Shown: one piece after another, positions 15,333-25,064 of the stretch
How the letters are laid out: every line of letters begins with the position of its first letter
Position numbering within the stretch: position 1 is the stretch's first letter
NCBI GenBank assembly: GCA_029194665.1
Contig: JARFXO010000007.1
Location: 186,001-250,000, forward strand
Reading direction: 5' to 3'
Length of the DNA: 64,000 nt
Origin: Nitrospira sp.
GTDB taxonomy: Bacteria > Nitrospirota > Nitrospiria > Nitrospirales > Nitrospiraceae
Program-made: the position numbers and the translations under genes
Notes under the pieces: generated by a model
What the model saw: the letters and a program-made list of their open reading frames with translations, nothing else
The model's database searches: none
What the model was told of the DNA's origin: nothing

Positions 15333-15773
15333 TTATCGTTTTCCGCCCTTCTTGAGTTGCTCGGCTTTCTCAAAGACTCGTTGCTCCTGCTCTCTCAGTT
15401 CCGGGGTGAACTCCGCGCCAAAGTCGTCCGCCTCGAACACCTGGCGAATTTCGATCTCTGATTCTCCTGGCATGGGGTTTGGGCAGCGTTTGACCCATTC
15501 GATTGCTTCTTCCTTCGACTTTACTTGCCAGATCCAGTAGCCGGCGATCAGTTCTTTGGTTTCGGCAAAGGGGCCGTCGATCACGGTGCGAGTCTTTCCC
15601 GAAAATCTGACGCGTGCACCCTTCGAACTCGGCTGGAGCCCTTCACCAGCAAGCATCACCCCAGCCTTCACCAGTTCTTCGTTGAATTTGCCCATTTCGG
15701 TCAGCAGTTGCGTGCTCGGCATGACACCAGCTTCCGACTCTTCTGTCGCCTTCACAATGACCATGAATCGCAT
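15333..15773 (-). CDS. YciI/DGPF-domain protein
   Basis: 146 residues from ATG 15773, preceded by GAGGAG at 6 nt. It carries a full YCII domain: MRFMVIVKATEESEAG, GVMLAGEGLQPSSKGARVRFSG, the DGPFAETKELIAGYWIWQ signature that gives the DGPF name, and EAIEWVKRCPNP. A charged C-terminal helix follows. DGPF proteins are genomically tied to ECF41/ECF42-type sigma factors in many bacteria, and here the gene has the best match to an ECF-like promoter (15817-15845). Biochemical role unknown. Confidence 0.9.
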   Translation of the reverse strand: MRFMVIVKATEESEAGVMPSTQLLTEMGKFNEELVKAGVMLAGEGLQPSSKGARVRFSGKTRTVIDGPFAETKELIAGYWIWQVKSKEEAIEWVKRCPNPMPGESEIEIRQVFEADDFGAEFTPELREQEQRVFEKAEQLKKGGKR

Positions 15774-15816
15774 ATCAATCTCCTCTGTCTGTTCGGCCAA
15801 TGGTTCCGTCGATCTG

Positions 15817-15845
15817 TAGTCGAACGAGTAGACCCGAAATCGACA
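15817..15845 (-). promoter_or_regulatory. ECF-sigma-like promoter of YciI gene
   Basis: Minus-strand TGTCGATTTC, then CGACTA, with 17 nt between TGTCGA and CGACTA; 44 nt upstream of the YciI start. Same blocks at 4088-4115 and 14016-14044. Between 15846 and 16111 I see nothing else recognisable. Confidence 0.65.
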
Positions 15846-16111
15846 GCGATCTTCAATGCTCTTCTACATTCCAAAATACTTTGTGATTTCCACCATATTC
15901 AGACGGCTGTGAGAGCGTCACGCGGCGCTTGCGCCATAGCCTGGATCCAAATTTGCGGCCAGGCTAAGACTGGGCGCAGTTATCCCCGGTCTGATGAGGG
16001 CCTACTGGGCGGCTAGGATGGCAACCAACGTGAAGGCCAGGAAAAAATGGAGGCTGACTGTAGGTGTGAATGCTTCCACTCATTTCTTTTGCTGCAGATC
16101 GATGATACGGG

Positions 16112-16384
16112 CTAACGTGAGCCGGTGATTTCTTCGACGAGGTGACCGGTACAGCATCCGGTTGCGATCAATTGAGCTCCCTCTCGCCACAGCTGTTTCA
16201 ACAGAAGCTTACCGTCCTCTCCGACAAAGGTCACACCAGTGAGGTCCACGACGAAAGGGACTGCTTCGGCCGATTGCATAGTTCGCCACTCATGCTCGAG
16301 TTCACCCACCCAGGGTCCGGTCAGGCTGCCCTCCAGTCTGAGTCGCATCGTATTCGAATTCTTTTCGGAGGTAATCTTCAGCAT
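16112..16384 (-). CDS. STAS-like domain protein
   Basis: 90 residues. MRLRLEGSLTGPWVGELEHEW and VPFVVDLTGVTFVGEDGKLLLKQL match the beta-alpha pattern of STAS domains (SpoIIAA-like). In anti-anti-sigma factors the helix after the VDLTGV strand carries the phospho-acceptor Ser/Thr; here the position reads VGEDGK, so the acceptor may be absent. It lies 38 bp downstream of the RND permease and could be its last operon member. Role unknown, possibly a regulatory binding module. Confidence 0.75.
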   Translation of the reverse strand: MLKITSEKNSNTMRLRLEGSLTGPWVGELEHEWRTMQSAEAVPFVVDLTGVTFVGEDGKLLLKQLWREGAQLIATGCCTGHLVEEITGSR

Positions 16385-16422
16385 GCAAATATCCTTGGAA
16401 CTGTTCCATCACAACCATCGAC

Positions 16423-19400
16423 TCATGCGGGTGTTTCCATCGTGAGCAATTTCTTCCCTTCGAGATTAAACGACACCGCGTCAGGCTCTATGACCGGTTG
16501 GTGTTGTGCCGCGATCAACGAGTAAAACACGGGAACAACGAACAGCGTGAAGATCGTGCCGACGGTCATCCCCGTGACCAAGACCATGCCGATGCTGTTG
16601 CGTGCTGCGGCGCCGGGCCCGGATACCAACACCAGGGGAAGATGTCCGAAGACTGTGGCCGCCGATGTCATCAGTACCGGCCGCAGTCTGGTCAAGGCAG
16701 CCTCACGCGCCGCGTCGAGACGAGCGAGTCCGTGGGCTTGAAGCTTGTTGGCGAATTCCACGATCAAGATGCCGTTCTTCGCGATCAACCCGACCAGCGT
16801 GATCAACCCGACTTGTGAGTAAATGTTGATGGTCGTGAAATCCAAGAACGTAAAGACCAGCGCGCCGGAGATCGCGAGCGGCACTGAGCCCAACAAGACG
16901 ATCAGCGGATCTCGGAAACTGTGGAACTGAGCGGCCAGTACCAAATAAATGAGCACGACGGCGAAGCCCAGTGTGACGGTCAATGCAGCGCTCTCTTGGC
17001 GGATCTGTCTGGACTCGCCCGCATAATCGAGCATGACAGGAGGATTGCTCGCCTTCGCCGCAGCCGTTTCCAGCACCCGCAGTCCTTGATCTTTCGTGAC
17101 GCCGGGCTTGACGCCGCCGAAGATGCGCACGGCGTTCCGCTGCTGAAAACGGTTCAAGGTGCGTGGCGCGGTACTCGTTTCGATGTGCGTGAATGTCGAC
17201 ACCGGCACCAGCTGGCCGCCCGGCGTCTTGATCTTCAAATCGAGCAGGGGACCGACGGTCGAACGGTCCTTGTCGCCCAGCTGCGGGATGACCTTATAGC
17301 TTCGATCGAAGTAGTTGAACCGGTTCACATAGGCGCCACCGAGCATGGTGCCGAGTTCCCGGCCGATTCCGGCCAGGTCGAACCCAAGATCGGCGAGACG
17401 CTCCCGATCCAGCACGACGCGCGCTTCGGGCAAATCGATCTTTAGATTTGTATCGACGTACAAGAACATGCCGCTCTGCCACCCGGCGTTCAGGACCGCC
17501 CCCGTCGTTTCGAGCAATCGCTCGATCGGCAGGTCGCTCTGCAAGAGCAGTTCGACGTCATATTGGCCCGGCGTCGGCAGAGGCGGGTCCAAACGTGGGA
17601 AGACTCGCAGACCCGGCACCTGAGAGACCAGGCCGAACATCTCACCGTACATTGCCTCAGTCGAGCGTGTCCGTTCGTGCCAGTCCTTCGCGACCAGGCC
17701 CCCAAACCCGCCCCAGGACGTCGTCAACGACCAGGTGAACTTCGTTTCCGGAAGGGACGTGATGGCTTGGACGACGTTCAGATGCTCGCGGTTGCTGGCG
17801 GCAACCGTCGAGTCCGGGGACGCTTCGAAGAACAAGCTGATGTGGCTTTGATCCTCAACCGGCGCGAGTTCTTGTCGCGAAAACAGGTACAACGGCCAGA
17901 TCATGGCCATGATCAGCAATGATGCTGTCACGATTCCCCAACGCATGGTCAATGCGCCGTCGAGCAGCCAGGCGTAGACGCGGCGCGCCTCTTCGAACCG
18001 TCGGTTGACGAAGGCGGTCAACCGGCCTTCCTTCCCTTGCGGGTGGACGAACCGCGAGCTCATGACCGGCGAGAGCGTGATGGCGACGACGCCAGACAAT
18101 ACCACTGCTACGGCGAGCGTGATGGCAAACTCCAAGAAGAGCGAGCCGGTCAACCCGCCCTGGAATCCGATCGGCGTGTAGACCGTCGCCAGCGTGATCG
18201 TCATGGCGATGATCGGACCGAGCAGTTCGCGGGCTCCGATCAGAGCCGCATCGATCCGCGACTTGCCTAGGCGCACGTGCCGTTCCACGTTCTCGACGAC
18301 GACGATCGCGTCGTCCACGACCAACCCGACCGAGAGCACGATCGCGAGCAGCGTCAGGAGATTGAGGCTGAAGCCGAACGCAACCATGAAGATAGCCGCG
18401 CCGATCAGCGACACCGGCATCGCGACGAGGGGGACGAGCGCGGTTCGGACCGAGCCCATAAAGAGGAACACGACGACTGCGACGATCAAGATCGTCTCAG
18501 ACAATGTCTTCGTGATTTCCGTCAGTGCATTCCGCATGAACATCGTGCCGTCCCACACCAGCTGCATGTCGATGTCGGGGGGCAGCGTGGGCCGGATGCG
18601 CTCCATCTCGTCGACCAACCGATGCTGGACCTCGATTTCATTCACACCCGGTACCGGCCAGATCCCGAGGTACACGCCTTCCGTCTCGTTGTACTTGGCG
18701 ATCATGTCGGCTTCTTCGGCCTCGCGCTCGACCTTCGCCACATCTTTTAGCCGGACGATGGCCCCGCCTCGGTCGGCGACGATCAGCTCCTCGAACTCGG
18801 CGGCGGAGCGAAGGTCGGTGTTCGCGAGCAGGTTGATCTGGGCGAAGTTTCCCTTCGTCCGCCCGACCGCGGCCAGGTAGTTGTTGCGCCGCAGCGCGTT
18901 CTGCACGTCTCCGGGCGACAGGTTGAAGGATGCGAGGCGGTCGGGATCGATCCAGATGCGCATGGCGATTTGGCGACCGCCTTCGAAGGTGACTCGCTGG
19001 ATGCCGGCGAGTGTGGACAGTTGCGGCTGGAGCGTGCGCAGCAGCCAGTCCGTGACGGCAGGCACAGTTCGTTCGCTGGAGGCGAAGCTGAGGTAGAACG
19101 AAGCGTAGGGCCGGTCGGCCCGCTGCAGCTCGATCACCGGCGGCTCCGCTTCCGTCGGCAATTCCGCCCTAACTTGTTGGAGTCGTGCCGTGACTTCGGC
19201 CAACGCCGCCGTACTGTTATGGTTGAGTTTCAGGTGTACCGTGACCGTGCTGACACCGGCCCGGCTGGTTGACTCCACGTAATCGACGCCGCTGATCGCG
19301 GAGACAACTCGCTCAATCGGTGTGCTCAAAAATCCACGAACCGTTTCGGCGCTCGCGCCGTAGTAGACGGTTGTGATGATGACCGATGAGCTTTCGATCT

Positions 19401-19518
19401 GCGGGTACTGCTGCACAGGCAAGGACATCAACGCTCGCCAACCGACGAGGATGATCACGAGGTTGACGACCACGGCAAGGACCGGATGCTTGATAAAAAT
19501 GTCTGTGAATGAGCGCAT
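16423..19518 (-). CDS. RND efflux permease (HAE1/AcrB-like)
   Basis: 1031 residues from ATG 19518 (AAGGAT upstream); the N-terminus MRSFTDIFIKHPVLAVVVNL is the usual start of the family. Twelve hydrophobic helices in the 1+6+5 arrangement with two large periplasmic loops. Family marks include VQQYPQIESSSVIITT, the GVDYVESTSRAG segment, VVDDAIVVVENVERH in TM4 with the proton-relay aspartates, and GLIAKNGILIVEFAN near TM10. It exports drugs, lipids or solvents using the proton gradient, together with the adaptor encoded just upstream. No outer-membrane channel gene is adjacent. Confidence 0.95.
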   Translation of the reverse strand: MRSFTDIFIKHPVLAVVVNLVIILVGWRALMSLPVQQYPQIESSSVIITTVYYGASAETVRGFLSTPIERVVSAISGVDYVESTSRAGVSTVTVHLKLNHNSTAALAEVTARLQQVRAELPTEAEPPVIELQRADRPYASFYLSFASSERTVPAVTDWLLRTLQPQLSTLAGIQRVTFEGGRQIAMRIWIDPDRLASFNLSPGDVQNALRRNNYLAAVGRTKGNFAQINLLANTDLRSAAEFEELIVADRGGAIVRLKDVAKVEREAEEADMIAKYNETEGVYLGIWPVPGVNEIEVQHRLVDEMERIRPTLPPDIDMQLVWDGTMFMRNALTEITKTLSETILIVAVVVFLFMGSVRTALVPLVAMPVSLIGAAIFMVAFGFSLNLLTLLAIVLSVGLVVDDAIVVVENVERHVRLGKSRIDAALIGARELLGPIIAMTITLATVYTPIGFQGGLTGSLFLEFAITLAVAVVLSGVVAITLSPVMSSRFVHPQGKEGRLTAFVNRRFEEARRVYAWLLDGALTMRWGIVTASLLIMAMIWPLYLFSRQELAPVEDQSHISLFFEASPDSTVAASNREHLNVVQAITSLPETKFTWSLTTSWGGFGGLVAKDWHERTRSTEAMYGEMFGLVSQVPGLRVFPRLDPPLPTPGQYDVELLLQSDLPIERLLETTGAVLNAGWQSGMFLYVDTNLKIDLPEARVVLDRERLADLGFDLAGIGRELGTMLGGAYVNRFNYFDRSYKVIPQLGDKDRSTVGPLLDLKIKTPGGQLVPVSTFTHIETSTAPRTLNRFQQRNAVRIFGGVKPGVTKDQGLRVLETAAAKASNPPVMLDYAGESRQIRQESAALTVTLGFAVVLIYLVLAAQFHSFRDPLIVLLGSVPLAISGALVFTFLDFTTINIYSQVGLITLVGLIAKNGILIVEFANKLQAHGLARLDAAREAALTRLRPVLMTSAATVFGHLPLVLVSGPGAAARNSIGMVLVTGMTVGTIFTLFVVPVFYSLIAAQHQPVIEPDAVSFNLEGKKLLTMETPA

Positions 19519-19573
19519 GCGGATATCCTTCTTGTGCCTTTTCGACTGAATTAATGGCTGCTGTGCAATTGAC

Positions 19574-20674
19574 TCAGCGGTTCGCTTTACCCTGTTCCCC
19601 GATGACGGCCACCAGCACACCGTCGCGTAACTTGAAGGAGCCGGATGCCGCCACCATCTCATCGGCCGACAACCCTGTGTGGATGACGATCTCGTCGCCG
19701 ACCATCGCGCCGCTTTCGACGGACCTCACATGCGCCCGCATCTTCTGCTCTTGATCCGGCGCGATGACAAATACCTGATCGCCTCCCGGCCCCTTGCGCA
19801 ACGCACTGACCGGAACGGAGACCGCCTTCCGGAGGGGCCCGACCGGCACGCGCACCCGGACCGACGTGCCGGGGGCCAGCCTATGGCTTGTATCATCAAC
19901 CCGCGCCCGTACCATGGCATTGCGAGTCGTCGGATCTATCCGCGCATCGAGGGCGACGATGTTGGCTCTGGTGGCCGATGCTTCTCCGGCCGCGAACACC
20001 TCGACCATCTCCCCATCCCGTAAGCCGGATGCAACTTGCTGTGCCACCGTGAAATCAACATGCACCGCATCGCTCACGCCCTGGAGCGTTGTGAGCAATG
20101 TTCCTTCGTTCAGGTATTGGCCGGGGTGAACATCGGCGATCCCGACGTGCGCCAGGAACGGAGCTCGAATCGTCTTCTTGGCGATGATCGCCTTGGTACG
20201 GGCAATCTGGGCCTGGGCAATATCCAAGTCGGCACGAGCTCGGTCGACTTCCTCCTGAGTTGTGGCGAGTTCCTGATTGAGGTTCTGCCGACGATTGAGC
20301 ACCGTCTTGGCGAGAGAGGCCTGGGCTTCCTGCGCCCGCAACTCCGCTTCCTCGACGGAAACGTCGAGCGCGACCAGCAAGGTGCCGGCTTCTACGATCT
20401 GTCCCGGCGTGAGCCGGACTTCGCGGACAGTCCCGGCGAGTTCGTTCTTCAGCATGACCGAACGTAAGGCCAGAACCGTACCGATCGAGGTGGTGGTCTG
20501 TCGATGTTCAATGTCTCTGGCAGCAGCTGCCATGACCGATTCCATCGGCTCCGGTTGTCTGGCGGAAGCCTCGGCACTGGCTTGGATGGTCCCGTACTTC
20601 CATACTCCCAAGCTGGTCACGATCCCGATGATGCCGAGTAACAGCAATAAGTTGAACCACCCACGACGATTCAT
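19574..20674 (-). CDS. RND periplasmic adaptor (membrane fusion protein)
   Basis: 366 residues from ATG 20674 with AGGAGGG upstream. One N-terminal membrane helix (about 8-27), then split lipoyl halves (LAGTVREVRLTPGQIVEAGTLL and APFLAHVGIADVHPGQYLNEG), a coiled-coil hairpin (about 120-165) and a beta-barrel/proximal domain. It links the permease (55 bp downstream) to an outer-membrane channel. The hairpin is short for a typical AcrA, as in MexH/CusB-like adaptors. Confidence 0.94.
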   Translation of the reverse strand: MNRRGWFNLLLLLGIIGIVTSLGVWKYGTIQASAEASARQPEPMESVMAAAARDIEHRQTTTSIGTVLALRSVMLKNELAGTVREVRLTPGQIVEAGTLLVALDVSVEEAELRAQEAQASLAKTVLNRRQNLNQELATTQEEVDRARADLDIAQAQIARTKAIIAKKTIRAPFLAHVGIADVHPGQYLNEGTLLTTLQGVSDAVHVDFTVAQQVASGLRDGEMVEVFAAGEASATRANIVALDARIDPTTRNAMVRARVDDTSHRLAPGTSVRVRVPVGPLRKAVSVPVSALRKGPGGDQVFVIAPDQEQKMRAHVRSVESGAMVGDEIVIHTGLSADEMVAASGSFKLRDGVLVAVIGEQGKANR

Positions 20675-21005
20675 GATCGATACCCTCCTGCCCACTGGCC
20701 TGAATCTGACAGAGGGGATTCAGCAATGGACGTTCCAGTAAGAGTGGCGAACCGGTAAAATGTGTAACCCATGAATATAATGGTGAAATATTTATTTCGC
20801 TGGAGAAATCTTGGAACAAGAAGAAAGGCATTGCCGATGCGACTCTGCCGTCAGTTCGACAGGTGCCGAAATATCGGCGCAAATCACTCAGATTAAGGAG
20901 CGCAGAACCGAGGCTGGATGCGCACTCTCGTTCGTGGAGACGAACTCCGGAATGTTTGGAAAGCTATAGCGCCGCGATTATACCCGGTTTGTTCCTTCAC
21001 GTGTA
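20675..21005. other. Intergenic region upstream of RND operon
   Basis: About 330 bp without a gene. An AT-rich patch (20758-20800) is the most likely promoter area for the minus-strand RND operon; no operator or repressor gene was recognised. Confidence 0.3.
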
Positions 21006-21326
21006 TCATTGCTCTTTCGGCCAGTAGTCCCGTTGAAATTCCTTCAAGACTCCGTCAGGGCCGAACGTGAGAACCTTATTCCAACCCTGAGCACCGCCGT
21101 AGCCCCGAAACTCCCATCGCAAGACTTCTCCACCGTCTCCGGCTTTCGCTCGCTTCGTCGGCCGTCCCCATTCGCGCAGATAGTAATCTTTCGTCTTCAC
21201 ACCCACCTCTTGCCGCATCTGCGCGTCAAACGCCTCCCAACGTTGTTCCAAGGTCCAATAACATCCGGAGAGGAGCGGTACGGTGACAGCCAACACAACA
21301 GAGAGCAGGAAGGTCACGGACTTCAT
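21006..21326 (-). CDS. Small lipoprotein, unknown
   Basis: 106 residues. The signal peptide ends in LLSGC (lipobox, Cys22). The mature part is polar and rich in Trp/Arg, with YYLREWGRPTKRAKAGDGGEV and VLTFGPDGVLKEF, the latter resembling the closing strand of SmpA/BamE-like lipoproteins. A GAGG site precedes the ATG. It is transcribed after the arylamine N-acetyltransferase gene, 33 bp apart. A role in the outer membrane is possible but not shown. Confidence 0.75.
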   Translation of the reverse strand: MKSVTFLLSVVLAVTVPLLSGCYWTLEQRWEAFDAQMRQEVGVKTKDYYLREWGRPTKRAKAGDGGEVLRWEFRGYGGAQGWNKVLTFGPDGVLKEFQRDYWPKEQ

Positions 21327-21359
21327 GGTACACCTCTGGAATTCATGAGAAGTCTTGAA

Positions 21360-22220
21360 TCATGGCGCGTTCGCTATCAGCCGTGCCAGTGCCCCGTCGA
21401 GTTCAGGCGCGTCCGGCAGAACGATCCGAAACTCTCCTTCAAGCGTTTCCCGCATATCGGTCACGCTCGTAATCAGCCGCCGATCTTTACCGCCGGTTCG
21501 ATGATGCACGGTCAGTTGGTTGTTGAGCAGCCCATATCGTCGATCCGGTGCCGGTCGGGCCGCCAGCAGGCCGGTCACAAACCGAGAATTCGGGTGGGTG
21601 GAGATGTACCAATTTGCCATTTCGTAATCGGGCAACAATTGCTCGGCCAAGCTGAACCGGTACAACGAGACCCAGTCGTCGCCGATTTTGACTTGCTCGA
21701 TAAATTCCTCAAATTCCTGCTGGGCCTTCACCAGACGGAACGGTTCATGCGGGGTGGTTTGTTCAATATCAATTTCGAGCCGTAATGGGCCGGTCAGCGT
21801 CACCCCACCGAATCCGACATCCACAACGTAGCGCCCTCCGTCGAGATCGACCAGCAGCAACATATGACTCCGGGGCGGCACGGCTCCTTCCGGCATGTTC
21901 CATAGCACGCGCGCCGCCAGTCCGGTGACGCAAAACCCCAGCGCGTCGAGCGCATGTTTGAGCAGGAGGTTCTGCTCGAAGCAATAACCCCCGCGACCGT
22001 CCCGCACCAGCTTCTGCTGAAGCGACTCGGCATCCAAGCGAACCGGCCATCCCATCAAGGGATTCAGATTTTCAAACGGAATGGTCTCGGTGTGCAGGAG
22101 CTGGATGATCGCCAGAGTATCCAGCGTCGGACGGCGTGCTCCCTCGTAGCCGATACGCTTGAAATAGGCGTCTAAGTTGATTTTTGCCGACGGAGTCCGT
22201 TGCAGCGTTGGACTATCCAT
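21360..22220 (-). CDS. nat: Arylamine N-acetyltransferase
   Basis: 286 residues, the normal family length. The Cys-His-Asp triad is visible: Cys80 in RGGYCFEQN, His119 in PRSHMLL and Asp134 in VVDVGFGG. ETIPFENLNPLMG near residue 50 is the usual N-terminal signature. It transfers acetyl from acetyl-CoA to arylamines, hydrazines or related amines in the cytoplasm. GGAG lies 7 nt before the ATG. It heads a two-gene unit with the small lipoprotein. Confidence 0.94.
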   Translation of the reverse strand: MDSPTLQRTPSAKINLDAYFKRIGYEGARRPTLDTLAIIQLLHTETIPFENLNPLMGWPVRLDAESLQQKLVRDGRGGYCFEQNLLLKHALDALGFCVTGLAARVLWNMPEGAVPPRSHMLLLVDLDGGRYVVDVGFGGVTLTGPLRLEIDIEQTTPHEPFRLVKAQQEFEEFIEQVKIGDDWVSLYRFSLAEQLLPDYEMANWYISTHPNSRFVTGLLAARPAPDRRYGLLNNQLTVHHRTGGKDRRLITSVTDMRETLEGEFRIVLPDAPELDGALARLIANAP

Positions 22221-22871
22221 GCATGCTCCTGAGAGCCAGTACGGCTGTACCCGTCTCGTCGTGACAGGATGCGATCATGCCGTAGGCTCCGTGTAGTATA
22301 CCCAAAACTTCGGCAACAAGAGGCTTATGGCGGCGACCGCGAACACGCAAGCTGCTGCGACAGATCACACGACTCACAGGGTGACGCTCACGCGTTCATG
22401 CCGGATTCAGGTTCAATGAACTGATGGATATTGGCATTCCCTGCATGGTGCTCAAGAAGCGCTTCGCCGCCGACAGGCTTGGTTTCAGCTCTACGCCACA
22501 ACCAAGAATGCGGGCTTGGTTAGGACCAACCCAAACAGGAACGAGCCAAGCGCATCGGTTGTCGACTGATCAGTAGCGCTCAGAATTGAAAGGATGTCTG
22601 TGATCTTCAGGGTTTTTCAGGGCACCAGGAGAGGATCACATTGGGGTCAGAATGTTATTGTGCTCGGGGACATCCCGATATCATGAGTCGTTCTCTCAGA
22701 ATTTCACTCTGATCCGATTGGTAGGTACATAACTCCTATGAGGCTTGTTCACGACGTTTTGGGAGGGAAAAATTTCGCATTGTACGTTGTCCGTATTTGT
22801 GATTAGCTGGAGCGGGAAGTCCGAAATCAGCATATCTTTGGACAGTGAATGCACAGAAGAGGCCACAGGAC
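22221..22871. other. Intergenic region before hybrid kinase
   Basis: About 650 bp with no recognisable gene; the last 250 bp are AT-richer and should hold the promoter of the kinase gene. A short stretch around 22420-22490 could be a decayed coding remnant, but no family is recognisable. Confidence 0.3.
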
Positions 22872-25064
22872 ATGATTGAGCTGCTCTCCCGTGACCATAC
22901 GATCCTTGAACGGCCCTATATGGTTTATTGTCCTTTCGGGATAGATGAGAATGGCAAGAAGGTTCAGGACGTAAGTGGTATCAGCGTGCGCGCTATGGTG
23001 ACTTTTTTGGAGCAGTACGTTACACAACGTGATGGAGGCGCTGCCGGAACAGAAGCCGTGTCAAAAGCTTGTGAGTTGTTGAATAGTCGCGTTCTAGATG
23101 TCGCCTATCATGTGAACCCCAAATTCCTGCGAAATGTCTGGAATAGCTATAGTTACGAGTTCACCATGTATTTGCGAGAGTTCTGCGAACAGATCACCGG
23201 AGACCCTGAATTTCACTTTAAAATTGGGCAGGAAGGCTACCTTTTGTCGCCTCTGATGATTTTATTGCGCCCCTTAACGATTTCACAAATGTTTGCCATG
23301 CTTCCCCGTATTCTGCCGAAGTTCTCCACACAGTTCATTGTTGAAACGATTTCTTCCTCCGCAAGCGGCGGTATTGTGAAAATAAGGTTTACTGATCGCG
23401 TCCTCGAGGAGTTCGGCCCGTATCGCATGCGTTGTACCTGGATGGTCTGCCAGGGCTTAAAAGGTGCCATGACCAACACTCCTGTTAGAGTTCATGGAAT
23501 GCCTCCTCTCACTCTTTATGAAAAGAGTTGCATGGGGAACGGCGATGAGGCGTGTGAAATCGATGCTTCTTGGGCGCCGGAACCGACACGAAATTGGGTA
23601 TGGCCTATGGTATCTGCGTTGATAGGATTGTTCCTCTTCATCGGTATCCGACATCGATACCCAATGGTGACATCCACCGAAGCGATTCTGGTTTCCCTTC
23701 TACCATTCGGGATGTGGGCACTCGGTTTTGCAACGCAAAAGAGACTCTATTCAGTTATCCTAGAGCAGCATGAGACAGAGTACGGACGACAAGAAGAACT
23801 ACGTGAGGCCTACATGGAACAACAGCAAACCAGCATGGAATTGCGACGTAAGGTCATCGAGCTGACTGAGTTGCGTGACGAACTCCAGACTCTGAACCTT
23901 GGTCTAGAATCTCGAGTTCAATCCCGGACAGCAGAGCTACAAGCCGTGAACGCGAAGTTGATCGAGATGGACCAGGTTAAGTCACGATTTATCGCGCATG
24001 TGTCTCACGAACTACGTACCCCTCTGACGAGTATGACGGGCTTTACCGAGAACATGCTTGATGGCATCACCGGCTCTCTGAATGACAAACAAACACATTC
24101 TTTGAAACGGATCGCAGCTAATGCGGGCCATCTCGGTCGGATGATCGACAACCTTCTTGACCAAGCCAGCATCGAGGCCGGAAAGATTCGTCTGTCGCTC
24201 ATGGAAGTATCGTTGTCTGCCGTGATTGTTGAAGCCGTCGACCAGATGCGACCCTTGCTTGAGGAAAAACATCACATCATGAATGCAAGAATCGATGATG
24301 ATGTGACGGCCTGGGTCGACCCGGATAAGATCAGCCAAATTGTGACGAATCTGGTCTCCAACGCGATCAAATATACTCGAGAAGGTGGGTGCATCGGTAT
24401 CCGGCTTTTACGCACCAATGAATATGCGACGGTAGTCATCTCTGATACCGGTGAAGGAATTCCAGCTGAATTGGTCCCCTGCTTGTTTGACCCGTTCTTC
24501 CGTGTGAATCGTTCGGAGAAAAACATCGTAAAAGGTCTTGGGCTTGGCCTCTCGATAGTGAAACAGTTAGTTGAGTTGCACGGTGGACATATTGATGTGC
24601 AGAGTACGCCACATCAAGGAACAGAATTTCGATTCACCGTACCTTTGATTCAAGCCCCCGCTGTCATAGGCGTTCCGCAGAACGTTACGAGGCGCACAAT
24701 TCTGGTCGTGGACGACGATGCTGATATTCGACAGATGTTGAGCGACCGTTTGGAAGCGAGCGGATATGATGTCCTCTCCGCCCGTGATGGTGCAGAAGCT
24801 CTTGATGTGTTGGCCCTACGCTCGATTCACGGCATGATTCTCGATATAGGGATGCCTGGTCTTGATGGTCTAGACGTATTGGCACGAATCCGAGCGAACC
24901 ACGCGTACTTGCCTATTGTGATGATCACAGCCGCTGCATCGGAAGGGCGGGCTTCTGCAGCCATGCTTGCCGGTGCCCAGGCCTATCTCCTCAAGCCGCT
25001 TAATGGAAGCCAGTTTCAGCAGGCCGTTGACCAATGGTTCGGCGCTACCGTTGGTAATACGTAA
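22872..25064 (+). CDS. Hybrid sensor histidine kinase with C-terminal receiver
   Basis: 730 residues from ATG 22872 (AGAGG at 9 nt); a GTG at 22845 is an alternative. The N-terminal ~230 residues form a sensor region shared with 40224-42959, ending in a Cys-rich C-MGNGDEAC-E motif like V4R-type ligand-binding domains. Two hydrophobic helices, a coiled coil, HisKA (phospho-His in AHVSHELRTPL), an HATPase with DTGEGIP and GLGLGLSIVKQL, and a receiver domain (VVDDDADIR, acceptor Asp in ILDIGMPG, LKPLN) follow. Autophosphorylation passes to the internal Asp; the output partner is not in the neighbourhood. It lacks the GAF domain of its paralogue. Confidence 0.92.
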   Translation: MIELLSRDHTILERPYMVYCPFGIDENGKKVQDVSGISVRAMVTFLEQYVTQRDGGAAGTEAVSKACELLNSRVLDVAYHVNPKFLRNVWNSYSYEFTMYLREFCEQITGDPEFHFKIGQEGYLLSPLMILLRPLTISQMFAMLPRILPKFSTQFIVETISSSASGGIVKIRFTDRVLEEFGPYRMRCTWMVCQGLKGAMTNTPVRVHGMPPLTLYEKSCMGNGDEACEIDASWAPEPTRNWVWPMVSALIGLFLFIGIRHRYPMVTSTEAILVSLLPFGMWALGFATQKRLYSVILEQHETEYGRQEELREAYMEQQQTSMELRRKVIELTELRDELQTLNLGLESRVQSRTAELQAVNAKLIEMDQVKSRFIAHVSHELRTPLTSMTGFTENMLDGITGSLNDKQTHSLKRIAANAGHLGRMIDNLLDQASIEAGKIRLSLMEVSLSAVIVEAVDQMRPLLEEKHHIMNARIDDDVTAWVDPDKISQIVTNLVSNAIKYTREGGCIGIRLLRTNEYATVVISDTGEGIPAELVPCLFDPFFRVNRSEKNIVKGLGLGLSIVKQLVELHGGHIDVQSTPHQGTEFRFTVPLIQAPAVIGVPQNVTRRTILVVDDDADIRQMLSDRLEASGYDVLSARDGAEALDVLALRSIHGMILDIGMPGLDGLDVLARIRANHAYLPIVMITAAASEGRASAAMLAGAQAYLLKPLNGSQFQQAVDQWFGATVGNT

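Noticed and set aside
20860-20885. TGTCGAAC upstream of the RND operon as an ECF-like promoter
   Set aside because: No -10 block at the right distance and the TTTC extension is missing.
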